64,000 bases of DNA from Andreprevotia lacus DSM 23236 (GTDB lineage Bacteria > Pseudomonadota > Gammaproteobacteria > Burkholderiales > Chitinibacteraceae). Positions 44,636 through 52,367 of the stretch are shown piece after piece. The translations under genes were made by a program, and so were the position numbers. The notes under the pieces are model-generated. The model ran no database searches. It was not told where the DNA came from and saw nothing but the letters and a program-made list of their open reading frames with translations. The DNA is taken from the NCBI RefSeq assembly GCF_900176275.1, contig NZ_FWXD01000001.1, positions 124,001 to 188,000 of the forward strand. Direction: 5' to 3'. Every line of letters begins with the position of its first letter. Positions within the stretch are counted from its first letter, which is position 1.

Positions 44636-45385
44636 ATGCCCACACTCATCTTTACCCCGCGCTACAGCGAAGACTCGCAGCTGCTCTGGAAGGCCGCCAG
44701 CCAGCAGGGCTGGCATACCGAACGCTTGACCGGCTGGCGCGTGCCCGACCATCTGCAAGGGCGCAGCGATGCGGTGTTTTACGGCGAAGCCTTGTTCGGC
44801 CCCATGCTGGCTGAGCAACTGGGCCTTGATCTGCTGCAGCCGCCAGAGGACTGGCTGGTACCCCTGCCGCACGAATACCGCTTGCGCGACATCGCGTTGA
44901 GCACACTGGCCGAGGCGCGGCGCCTGACGGCGCGGGCCTTCATCAAGCCGCCCAACGACAAGAGCTTTCCTGCCGCGGTCTACGAGGGCGCGGGGCAGCC
45001 CGAGGGTTACGACGATGCCATGCCGGTGCTGGTGGCCGAGGTGGTGCAATGGCAGGCTGAATTTCGTTGCTTCGTGCTTGATCGTCAGGTGAAAGCGTAT
45101 TCGCTGTATTCGCGGCTGGGTGAGCTGCAGCGCGAACAGGGCTTTGCCAGCACGCCGGACGAGCAGGCGCAGATGCTGGCATTTGCACAGACCCTGCTGG
45201 CAGACCCGCGCGTGGATTTGCCGCGCGCTACCGTAGTGGATATCGGCCTGATCGCCGGGCGCGGCTGGGCTTGTGTGGAGCAGAACGCGGCCTGGGGCGC
45301 CGGTATCTACGGGTGTGACCCGCAGTCCGTGTTGAACGTGCTGCAGCATGCTGCTGTGCCGGTATCGCACGCAACCGGCACTTGA
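44636..45385 (+). CDS. ATP-grasp domain protein, R2K clade (DUF4343 type)
   Basis: A 249-residue protein whose middle and C-terminal parts follow the R2K ATP-grasp pattern: RAFIKPPNDKSFPAAVY (nucleotide-binding lysine), VVQWQAEFRCFVLDRQVKAYSLY, and DIGLIAGRGWACVEQNAAWGAGIYGCDP with the metal-binding acid and asparagine. R2K proteins are thought to ligate peptides or modify proteins or amino acids. It follows the methyltransferase by 54 bases. The partner substrate is unknown. Confidence 0.85.
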   Translation: MPTLIFTPRYSEDSQLLWKAASQQGWHTERLTGWRVPDHLQGRSDAVFYGEALFGPMLAEQLGLDLLQPPEDWLVPLPHEYRLRDIALSTLAEARRLTARAFIKPPNDKSFPAAVYEGAGQPEGYDDAMPVLVAEVVQWQAEFRCFVLDRQVKAYSLYSRLGELQREQGFASTPDEQAQMLAFAQTLLADPRVDLPRATVVDIGLIAGRGWACVEQNAAWGAGIYGCDPQSVLNVLQHAAVPVSHATGT

Positions 45386-45417
45386 CGCGATATCAGATTG
45401 GCGACAGCATAAGCACC

Positions 45418-45489
45418 ATGAACTGCGCCTACGCCATCACCATTACCACCACCACGACCGCTAGCGGCGGGCGTGGGGATGGCTGTTGA
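45418..45489 (+). CDS. Leader peptide rich in Thr and Ile
   Basis: A 23-codon open frame encoding MNCAYAITITTTTTASGGRGDGC. Eight consecutive codons are ATC ACC ATT ACC ACC ACC ACG ACC, the hallmark of threonine/isoleucine attenuation leaders such as ThrL. The ribosome site is weak. It ends 20 bases before a GC-rich terminator and 91 bases before the start of a hydrolase gene. Stalling on the Thr codons would leave 45466-45471 (GGCGGG) free to pair with CCCGCC in the 5' arm of the terminator and prevent its formation. Confidence 0.8.
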   Translation: MNCAYAITITTTTTASGGRGDGC

Positions 45490-45509
45490 GCGCAAGCTGA
45501 ATCCACCCT

Positions 45510-45548
45510 CAAGGCCCCGCCGGTAACGGACGGGGCCTTGTTGTTTCT
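45510..45548 (+). terminator. Attenuator (terminator) after the Thr/Ile leader
   Basis: A 10-bp GC-rich stem (CAAGGCCCCG with CGGGGCCTTG) topped by CCG/CGG and followed by TTGTTTCT. It lies between the leader peptide and the hydrolase, whose GGAG ribosome site starts about 20 bases later. Confidence 0.85.
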
Positions 45549-45580
45549 CCGTCCCGCCCGGCACAACACGGAGAAACACC

Positions 45581-46132
45581 ATGCCTCACCCGCTGCCACA
45601 ACGCCCGGCGCTGCTGATCATCGACATGCAGGTTGGCCTCTATCACGGCCCGGAGCGCCCCCACGCGCGCGAGATCGTGCTGGGCAACATCAACCAGCTG
45701 ATCGCACAAGCCCGCCTGGCACAAGCGCCCATTTTTGCCGTGCGCCACACCGGGCCGGATGGCTCGCCGATTGCCGCTGGCAGCCCCTACTGGCAGCTGA
45801 CACCTGAGCTGGCGGTCGATCCGGCGCGCGATATCGTTTTCGACAAGACCCGCCCCAGCTGTTTTGCCGGCACTGCGCTGGCCGCACAACTGGCCGAGGC
45901 CGGTTGCGACGGCGTGGTGGTGGTCGGCATGAAAACGCAGTTCTGCATCGATACCACTTGCCGCGCCGCGAGCGAACTGGGCCTGGCCGTGGTGCTGGTG
46001 GCTGATGCCCATACCTGCATGGATACGCCGCAGCTCAAGGCTGAGGACATCATCGCGCATCACAACGTGACTTTGGCGGGGCCGTTTGCCAATGTGCTGA
46101 CGACTGCGCAAGTCAGGTTTGTGCACGCGTGA
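45581..46132 (+). CDS. Isochorismatase-like cysteine hydrolase
   Basis: A 183-residue enzyme of the isochorismatase-like superfamily with the catalytic triad D15 (LLIIDMQ), K89 (FDKTRPSCF) and C122 (GMKTQFCIDTTCRAA), including the usual cis-peptide region before the cysteine. The Cys triad points to an amidohydrolase such as nicotinamidase, N-carbamoyl amino acid or ureido hydrolase, rather than to a phenazine-type vinyl-ether hydrolase. It has a GGAG site. The upstream leader and attenuator imply that expression rises when charged tRNA-Thr (or tRNA-Ile) is scarce, so its product might supply or salvage nitrogen or amino acid. Confidence 0.92.
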   Translation: MPHPLPQRPALLIIDMQVGLYHGPERPHAREIVLGNINQLIAQARLAQAPIFAVRHTGPDGSPIAAGSPYWQLTPELAVDPARDIVFDKTRPSCFAGTALAAQLAEAGCDGVVVVGMKTQFCIDTTCRAASELGLAVVLVADAHTCMDTPQLKAEDIIAHHNVTLAGPFANVLTTAQVRFVHA

Positions 46133-46459
46133 CGGTTGGGGCCGGTGCCCCCGGGAGCTTGTTATGCCCCGGGGTTGGTGCTGTGGATCAACCAGCATCA
46201 AGAATCCGGCTTTGCCGGGCTCTAGCCGAGATGGCCGCGCAACTGCGCCCCCCGATTTGCCTAAGGACCCGTGCAATCAGTATCGGTGAGTTTGCAAATT
46301 ACAGAGGGGTGTAAGTTATTGATCTGATACAGGAGTAATTTTTCAAATTCTTTTTCTAATCCTTTCTAAGAAAGAAATTTTTCTGGATTGAAAACATTCT
46401 GTTCTGTATCATTTCTGCCATCCGCAAGCCTGAGATGCCCTTTGTTGCAACGTTTTCCG
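46133..46459. other. Intergenic region, AT-rich in its second half
   Basis: The 327 bases have no convincing gene. A short hairpin (CCGGC-TTT-GCCGG) near 46206 may end the hydrolase transcript. From about 46290 to 46430 the sequence is AT-rich and of different composition from its neighbours; it probably holds the promoter of the acyltransferase. Confidence 0.45.
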
Positions 46460-47581
46460 ATGAGAATCAACAATCTGGATTTATTTCGTGGCCTGGCCGC
46501 CTGGCTGGTCGTACTGTTCCATTTGCATGGCGATACCGGGGCGTTGCTGCCGGGTTTGTCCGGCTTTGGCTGGATAGGCGTAGACATTTTCTTTGTCATC
46601 AGTGGTGCCGCCATTTCCAGCAGCGCATACCGCTTGTATGGGAAATATCAAGACCAATGGAAAGGCATTTACTGGCAGCACCGGATAAGGAGAATCTATC
46701 CGCTGTATATTCTTGCGGCACTGGTGTCGGCGTGGTATTTCGCTGGATACAGGGAGAGCGGACAGTGGGGTGAGGGCGCTTTCCAGCTGCTAAGCCACCT
46801 TTTGATGTTGCATGGTTTTTTCCCTTGGACATGGCAAGGCCTGCTTGGGCCGGCGTGGAGCCTTGCCATTGAATTCCAGTTTTATTTGCTGATGATGCTT
46901 GCATGGCCGTGGCTATCCAGACAACGCGCGGTTGTCGTAATGACCATTGCCCTGCTGGTGTCATCGCTGTGGCTTTGTTATTTCTGGCAAGTGGCCGTGC
47001 TCGAAAGCGAATCCCTGCGCTATTTCTATACTTCGCAATTGCCGGGCCGACTTTACGAATTTGCGTTTGGTTTCTTGCTGTTCAGAATCATGCTTGCGCT
47101 TGAGCACCGTCCCGCAGTCATGTTGTACCGGGCACGTTGGCTGCTGATGGGCATTGGCGCATTTTTGCTGATTGCGTGGTATTGCGGAGCTGCGTTGAAT
47201 GATGTTTCCCGGGTTGGGCAAGTGGGGGCGTGGCTGCATCAGCATGGCGGCGAGCTAGGCACACGTATCGGCATCACCATCTGTATTTTCATGGTGTTGC
47301 TGGGGGCAGGGCTGTGCCGGGAAAGCCGCCTGCTCAAACCCTTGTACTGGTTTGGTACCATTTCTTACGGTATTTATCTATCTCATACCATGGTCATTCA
47401 AGCCTTGTTCAAGGCTGGCCTCCCGGCACTGCAAGTGATCTTCTGGAGCATTCCGCTGATCATCCTGATTGCTGCAGCAACCTATTACGGCGTGGAACGC
47501 CCCTTCCTGCGCGGGCGCCTCAAGCGTGAAGTGGTTTCTTCCGGCAAGGTTGCGGGCGAACTTGCCTTGCAGGGCCGCTAG
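46460..47581 (+). CDS. Acyltransferase 3 family membrane protein (OafA/YrhL-like)
   Basis: A 373-residue protein with about ten membrane spans. It opens with MRINNLDLFRGLAAWLVVLFHLHG, which contains the conserved RGLAA and histidine (FHLH) of acyltransferase 3, followed by GWIGVDIFFVISG and the RIRRIYPLY motif. Such enzymes O-acetylate lipopolysaccharide, exopolysaccharide or small molecules. There is no SAM/SGNH extension. No clear ribosome site precedes the ATG at 46460; an upstream TTG at 46388 is an alternative. Base composition is lower in GC than the flanks, hinting at transfer. Confidence 0.88.
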   Translation: MRINNLDLFRGLAAWLVVLFHLHGDTGALLPGLSGFGWIGVDIFFVISGAAISSSAYRLYGKYQDQWKGIYWQHRIRRIYPLYILAALVSAWYFAGYRESGQWGEGAFQLLSHLLMLHGFFPWTWQGLLGPAWSLAIEFQFYLLMMLAWPWLSRQRAVVVMTIALLVSSLWLCYFWQVAVLESESLRYFYTSQLPGRLYEFAFGFLLFRIMLALEHRPAVMLYRARWLLMGIGAFLLIAWYCGAALNDVSRVGQVGAWLHQHGGELGTRIGITICIFMVLLGAGLCRESRLLKPLYWFGTISYGIYLSHTMVIQALFKAGLPALQVIFWSIPLIILIAAATYYGVERPFLRGRLKREVVSSGKVAGELALQGR

Positions 47582-47624
47582 TGTGTTGCAAGGCAAGCCA
47601 GTGCGCGAATGGTTGCGCTCTGTG

Positions 47625-48626
47625 TCAGCAGGAGAAACGCGTTGCCGGGTCAAACGCCGGCTGGCCGTCGACCCAGTTGCGCAAGCCCAGAATGCGTTCG
47701 CCCAGCGGCGATAGCTGCGCGCGCGGGTAGCGGGTTTGCTCCCAGTCGCGCGGGTCGCCAGGGAAGGCGTAGCCGTGCGCCGGTTCGCGCTTGTACCAGC
47801 TGCCGATGCGCCGTTCGCGCAGCTCGGTGTTGGCTTCGTCGGCGGGGCTGAACGAGATGTACTGCGCCAGCCGCACCTTGTCGGTCGAGGTATTGGGGCG
47901 GATGCCGTGGGCCAGCAGGCTGTTGAAGATCAGCAGCTCACCGGCCTTCATCGGAATGAAGCGCGGCTGCCACGGCACGTTGGCCAGATCGGGCTGCCAC
48001 GGGTTGCGATCAGCCGGCGCGCTGGCGCGCCAGGCTTCGAGGTTTTCAAACAGCTCGGGAATACACTGAAAGCCGCCGCCTGCCTCGGTGGTATCGGACA
48101 GCGCCAGCACGCCTTGGACGTTGACTGGCAGCGGGGTGAGGCTGGTGTCGGCATCCCAGTGGATGAAACCGCCAAAGCGGCGCTGGCCCTGATTGGGCGG
48201 GTTGAGGTTGGCGCGGTCTATGGTTACCCATAGATCGGTGCGATCCCAGATATCGACGAAGGCATCGTAGATGCGCTGCTGCTGGCGGTTATCCCATAGC
48301 CGCTGGTTCTGGTACGCCTCGACCATGCCCGAGCCGTTCAGCTCTTTCATCTCGTGATCGCGTAGCTGAGGGCGGCTCCAGCTGGCCGGGTCGTGCGGGT
48401 CCAGTTGCTGGAACTCCCACAGGAAATCGGCGGTGCGCTGCACCTGCTCCGGGCTGATTGCATCCTTGATGATCACATAGCCATAGCGCTGCCAGTGCGC
48501 AAAATCGGCCTCGCTCAGCACGCGCAGCGGCAGCTGTTTGTGCAGCTGACGCAGTTGCTCTTGCTCGGTATAGGCCACGCTGGGGTTGCCGGGACGGGCA
48601 TTGCCGTATTGGTAGCGATCATTCAT
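47625..48626 (-). CDS. Phytanoyl-CoA dioxygenase (PhyH) family Fe(II)/2-oxoglutarate oxygenase
   Basis: A 333-residue protein of the PhyH family. The metal-binding HxD is in FIHWDADTS, the distal His in LLAHGIRPN, and the 2-oxoglutarate arginine likely in TSTDKVRLAQYISF. These enzymes hydroxylate lipids, amino acids or secondary metabolites. The start at 48626 has GGAG upstream. It is divergent from an AraC regulator across 144 bases, so it is probably a single regulated gene. Confidence 0.9.
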   Translation of the reverse strand: MNDRYQYGNARPGNPSVAYTEQEQLRQLHKQLPLRVLSEADFAHWQRYGYVIIKDAISPEQVQRTADFLWEFQQLDPHDPASWSRPQLRDHEMKELNGSGMVEAYQNQRLWDNRQQQRIYDAFVDIWDRTDLWVTIDRANLNPPNQGQRRFGGFIHWDADTSLTPLPVNVQGVLALSDTTEAGGGFQCIPELFENLEAWRASAPADRNPWQPDLANVPWQPRFIPMKAGELLIFNSLLAHGIRPNTSTDKVRLAQYISFSPADEANTELRERRIGSWYKREPAHGYAFPGDPRDWEQTRYPRAQLSPLGERILGLRNWVDGQPAFDPATRFSC

Positions 48627-48770
48627 GGGGTCAGGCTCCGGATTGGGTGGCGCGTTGCCACTGCTGTTGGGGTGTACGGCCATTCTCGCCACCGCCGGGC
48701 TGGCCGATTACGCCGGAACTGACGTCGATTGATACGATAGTGACGTTGATGTTTGATTGAAGGGTGAGAA

Positions 48771-49625
48771 TTGAAGCCGCAATTCGAGCATGTCATCGTG
48801 CCTGGCGGCAGTTCGTGGGCCTTGCTGTGGCGCGAGCTGCCCAGCCTGCCTTTCGAGTGGCACTACCACCCGGAATTCGAGCTGACCCTGACCCTGAACG
48901 CGCGTGGCCAGCGCTATGTGGGCGATCACCTGGGCGAATTCGACGACGGTGATCTGGTGCTGGTGGGGCCCAACCTGCCGCATACCTGGTCGGCCGCCAC
49001 GCCGCTGCACCCCGAACGGCCCATGCTGGCCGTGGTGGTGTGGTTCAGCCGCACCTGGCTGGATCGTTTGATTGAGGGCCTGCCCGAGCTGGCGGTGCTG
49101 CGGCCACTGACACAGCGCGCCGCCCATGCGCTGGCATTCTCCGCCCCGGTGGCAGCACAGGTGCGGCCCTTGCTGCTGGCGCTGCACGACGCGAATGCCG
49201 CGCAGCGCGTGCCGCTGCTGCTTGATGTGCTGGTGCAACTGGCGGCCGATACGCAGTCGCAGCTCCTGGCTGGCACGGCAGCATTGCCGCCGCAGGACGC
49301 CAGCCGCGACCGTCTGGCCCGTGTACTGGACGTGTTGCATCGGCGTTTTGCCGAATCACTGTCCGTGGCCGATCTGGCCGCACAGGCGGCCTTGTCGGTG
49401 GGCGCGTTCCACCGCTTTTTCAAACGCCACACCGGGCAGACGGTGCTGGCCTACCAGACGCAGCTACGCATCGGTCATGCTTGCCAGTTGTTGATTCAGA
49501 CGCAGAAACCGGTAGGCGTGATTGCCGATGAGGCGGGCTGGCGCAACCTCGCGCATTTCAACCGCCAGTTTCTGGCCGCCAAGGGCTGCACGCCGTCCGG
49601 GTTCCGCGCCCGCTACACGCACTGA
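48771..49625 (+). CDS. AraC-family regulator with cupin-like sensor domain (TTG start)
   Basis: A 284-residue regulator: N-terminal cupin-like domain (PFEWHYHPEFELTLTLNARGQRYVGDHLGEFDDGDLVLVGPNLPHTW) and C-terminal double HTH (FAESLSVADLAAQAALSVGAFHRFFKRHTGQTVLAYQTQLRI...). Translation appears to start at TTG (48771), which has AAGGGTGAGAA directly upstream and gives the expected family beginning; there is no ATG nearby. It likely regulates the divergent PhyH oxygenase. Confidence 0.9.
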   Translation: MKPQFEHVIVPGGSSWALLWRELPSLPFEWHYHPEFELTLTLNARGQRYVGDHLGEFDDGDLVLVGPNLPHTWSAATPLHPERPMLAVVVWFSRTWLDRLIEGLPELAVLRPLTQRAAHALAFSAPVAAQVRPLLLALHDANAAQRVPLLLDVLVQLAADTQSQLLAGTAALPPQDASRDRLARVLDVLHRRFAESLSVADLAAQAALSVGAFHRFFKRHTGQTVLAYQTQLRIGHACQLLIQTQKPVGVIADEAGWRNLAHFNRQFLAAKGCTPSGFRARYTH

Positions 49626-49765
49626 TCGGTGCGGGCGACCGGTGTGCTGCGCTGGCCGCCAGTCATGCTTGTTGCCCAGCCACGGCATGCCGGTGCGCTT
49701 GCGTGCCGGGGTATTTCGGCGTCAAGATGATGCAAGTGCTTGTCGTGCTTTCCAGGAGGCGGTTG

Positions 49766-51208
49766 ATGCAGGCTTTGCGCAAAGTGACCCGGACTTTTCC
49801 ATCGGCCCGCATTCCGTCGCAGGCGGGCGGGCTGCCGGTCGAGGTGTCGCTGATTGCCCAGCTGGGCCACGGTGCCGGGGATCAGGTTTATCAGGGTGTA
49901 ACAGCCAGGCAGCGACAGCATGCCGAATACGTGGATGAACTGGACGAGCCATCGGCGCGGCTGGGGGCAACCGATTTTGCCAAGGGGGATGCCACGGCGC
50001 TGTATAGCTTCTCGGTCGGCCCGAATGGGCACCCGTTTCATCGCCATGCCGGCCACCGCATGTTCACGGCGATCTCGGGTAGTGGCGGGGCGCAATTGCG
50101 CTTCAGCACCGCTTCGCCAACGCAGATCGCTGCCGATCCGCAGGCGTTTTTCGATGCGCTGCGCTTCATCAATATCCCGCCGGACAGTCTGTTCACGATA
50201 CGTTTCGGTGGCGAAACCTGGCATCAGTTCGCACCACTGGCCGGCAACAGGCTGCACCCGGCCTTTTTCGCCCTTTCTTGCCATACCGACGAGCTGGGGG
50301 GCGATTTGTCGCCGGCGTTGCGCGCTCAGGTGCTGGCCGATGCGGCCAATATTCCGGCATTGACCGAGCTGTTGCCGCAAAGCGTGCTCGATTTGCTGCA
50401 GGCCGAGCCGCTGACCAGACGGCAGATACCGACGACGACGCTGGCGCTTGATGCGCCCCCCGGATCCTTGCACGCGCTGATGTGCCGATCGGTGCGCTGC
50501 GGCAGCGGGCTGGTGCGCGGCTTGCTGGGGCGCAGGCGGGATGCCCAGGGCTATCTGGCTGCACAACGTCGGGAATTGCAGGTGGACGAACTGAGCGATG
50601 CCCCCGCCGGTTCGCTGCTGCCGGAGCAACTGGCCGGGCAGGCCATTCATCACGAGGACACTTTTGCGCTGGTCCTGGCTGATCCTGCGCTGGCGCGCTT
50701 GGGTGCGCCGGCTTTGCTGAGTACCCTGCTCGATGGTTTTCTGGAGAACGCCCCGTCCGGCGTTTCGCGGTTAATGGCATTTCGCAATCTGCTGGTGCGA
50801 CCGATGGGCTTGCGTACTTCGCCGCTGGGCTGCCCGGTTTCATCGCTGTTGTCGAACGATAGACGCTGTTTGTTCGACCAGCGTTTTCCGGTGCTGGCAC
50901 AACAGATTGCCCCGGACCTGCAGCATGCTCAGGTCGTGCTGGGCGCCGATGACAAACATCTGCAATTCCGTTCCTGCGTAGGGGTGGACGTGCTCGATGG
51001 CGGGGAGGTGCGCTTTACGCTGGGCACGCGTGTGCATTGCAAAAATGGCTTCGGCCGTTTTTACATGGCAGTGATCGACCGCGTGCACCGTGGCTACATC
51101 ACGCCCACCATGCTGCGCCAGGCTGTCCGTCATCTGCTTGCCGTGCGTGCGCCCGCAACGGCTGAGCTGCCTGAATGGGATGTCGTGCAGCCGCAAATGC
51201 AGCATTAG
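49766..51208 (+). CDS. Cupin-like plus DUF2867 two-domain protein of unknown function
   Basis: A 480-residue protein. The first half contains a cupin-like beta segment with GHPFHRHAGHRMFTAISGSG and a later WHQF, residues able to bind a metal. The second half matches DUF2867: SLHALMCRSVRCGSGLVRG at its start, GADDKHLQFRSCVGVDVLDGG and VHCKNGFGRFYMAVIDRVHRGYI at its end. An AGGAGG six bases before the ATG at 49766 fixes the start; earlier in-frame ATGs at 49727 and 49730 have no ribosome site. It is followed 11 bases later by a small lipoprotein gene. Confidence 0.82.
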   Translation: MQALRKVTRTFPSARIPSQAGGLPVEVSLIAQLGHGAGDQVYQGVTARQRQHAEYVDELDEPSARLGATDFAKGDATALYSFSVGPNGHPFHRHAGHRMFTAISGSGGAQLRFSTASPTQIAADPQAFFDALRFINIPPDSLFTIRFGGETWHQFAPLAGNRLHPAFFALSCHTDELGGDLSPALRAQVLADAANIPALTELLPQSVLDLLQAEPLTRRQIPTTTLALDAPPGSLHALMCRSVRCGSGLVRGLLGRRRDAQGYLAAQRRELQVDELSDAPAGSLLPEQLAGQAIHHEDTFALVLADPALARLGAPALLSTLLDGFLENAPSGVSRLMAFRNLLVRPMGLRTSPLGCPVSSLLSNDRRCLFDQRFPVLAQQIAPDLQHAQVVLGADDKHLQFRSCVGVDVLDGGEVRFTLGTRVHCKNGFGRFYMAVIDRVHRGYITPTMLRQAVRHLLAVRAPATAELPEWDVVQPQMQH

Positions 51209-51219
51209 GGGTCTCGGGC

Positions 51220-51813
51220 ATGCATCTGTCTCCGCTGCGCTTTGCCGTACCTGCCATGGTTGCCATGTTGCTGGCTGCCTGTCAGTCAGAGCCCTTGCCG
51301 GATCGTCACGCCAGCCCGGAGGCAGCCTTGCAGGCAGCGCGCGCGGCGCTTCATCAGCATGATCTGGCCGGCTACTTTGATGCACTGGCTGACGGTACGG
51401 TACGCGATCATCTGGCCAACGCGATCATGATTTGCACCATGACCAAATCGGTAGAAGGAATGACCGTGTTGCGGAATTCCGGCCATCCCCCATCGACAGG
51501 CTGCATCGAGATCGAGAAAAAATACGGCTGGCGCGATCCGGTGCCGGGTAATTCGCCGAGCGCATTCAGGCAGGCATTGCAGCAAGTCAAGCAACCGCGC
51601 GAATTTGTTACCGAGCTGGAGGGCAATCACCGCCGTACGGATTCGGGTACCAGCTTTGTCTGGGAATATCTCGATAACGTCAAATTGACGCGTGTCGAGA
51701 TTCACGGCGGGCAAGCCAGCGCGCAAGCCTCATGGGGTGGCGAGACGCGTACGGTCTATTTCGAGCGGGATCAGACCGGTTGGCGTTTCAAGCCCCACGC
51801 CCTCGAAGAATAG
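51220..51813 (+). CDS. Unknown small lipoprotein
   Basis: A 197-residue protein with a type II signal peptide and lipobox LAAC (C21). The mature region has a helical part (SPEAALQAARAALHQHDLAGYFDALADG), a middle region with an ICTMT and GCIEIEKKYGW, and a C-terminal beta-hairpin (GETRTVYFERDQTGWRF) that looks like a nuclear transport factor 2 or lumazine-binding-like fold; this is a guess from pattern. It is 11 bases after the cupin/DUF2867 gene and ends 6 bases from the convergent pseudogene. Confidence 0.72.
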   Translation: MHLSPLRFAVPAMVAMLLAACQSEPLPDRHASPEAALQAARAALHQHDLAGYFDALADGTVRDHLANAIMICTMTKSVEGMTVLRNSGHPPSTGCIEIEKKYGWRDPVPGNSPSAFRQALQQVKQPREFVTELEGNHRRTDSGTSFVWEYLDNVKLTRVEIHGGQASAQASWGGETRTVYFERDQTGWRFKPHALEE

Positions 51814-51819
51814 CGCCGC

Positions 51820-52367
51820 TTAGCCTTGCTGCTGTTGATGCCACCAGGCACGCGCCTGTGCTGGCCAGTCGCGCAAGCGGCCTTCGTAATACCACAGCAG
51901 CCCGCACATGCCGTACAGCGCCAACGAGGCCGGGAAGTTGGCGCTGCGCATCAGGTCCAGCACTTTCGGGTCGCGCCAGTGCCAGTACAAGGCGTAGCCG
52001 CCATCGACCGATAGCCAGATCCACAGCAGCGCCAGCGGCCAGTGACGTCAGCGGCGCTCCACCAGCGCATGCAGGCTCCAGCCTGTGTTGAGGTATGAGC
52101 GGCTAAGAAAACCCAGTGAAACGGTGCTGGCAAGGCGTGCGAAATGCGGACAGTACAATACGTACGGCAAATGAGCAGAACGTGGCCAGCAGGGTTTTGT
52201 TAGCCGCTCCTGGTGGGAATGGCCATGATGAAGCATACCGGCACATCCCAGTCCGGCGCCGGGGTAAGGGTGACACCGACCAGCAGCAGCGCGAGGCCGA
52301 TGGCAAAGGTGACCAGCTTCCACGGCCGGCGGTATTCGATCAGCAGTGGCTGCCAGCGCGACCTCAT
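51820..52367 (-). pseudogene. Disrupted small membrane protein (repeat insertion plus nonsense codon)
   Basis: Two halves of one hydrophobic protein can be joined. The 5' half begins at ATG 52367 (MRSRWQPLLIEYRRPWKLV..., ending in DWDVPVCFIMAIPT) and then runs into the repeat and a TAA inside its inverted end (52200-52202). The 3' half resumes at 52095 (YLNTGWSLHALVERR), meets a TGA where TGG (Trp) would fit, and continues RHWPLALLWIWLSVDGGYALYWHWRDP... to the TAA at 51820. Removing 52096-52211 restores the frame across the junction. The ATG overlaps the stop of the upstream membrane-protein gene (ATGA), as expected of a once functional operon partner. Confidence 0.72.
52097..52209 (+). repeat. 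Dispersed hairpin repeat, copy 2 (inserted in a gene)
   Basis: A 113-bp element ending in an 18-bp inverted repeat with one mismatch (GAGCGGCTAA... and its complement). An inner stem TGCTGGC/GCCAGCA (52125-52131 and 52185-52191) closes the 59-base core, which is about 75 percent identical without gaps to the core of copy 3. It interrupts a membrane-protein gene. No clear target duplication is seen. Confidence 0.72.

Noticed and set aside
43883-45370. 495-codon minus-strand open frame over the methyltransferase and ATP-grasp genes
   Set aside because: It covers two recognisable genes in opposite orientation and shows no domain.
45386-45580. T-box or metabolite riboswitch upstream of the hydrolase
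   Set aside because: No T-box sequence or known riboswitch core is seen; the Thr/Ile leader ORF and terminator explain the region better.
47581-47624. Sequence TGCAAGGCAAGCCAGTGCGCG as a fourth repeat copy
   Set aside because: Only a few bases resemble the core and there are no paired ends.
52090-52215. Target-site duplication around repeat copy 2
   Set aside because: The bases next to both ends do not form a convincing duplication, so I make no claim on the insertion mechanism.
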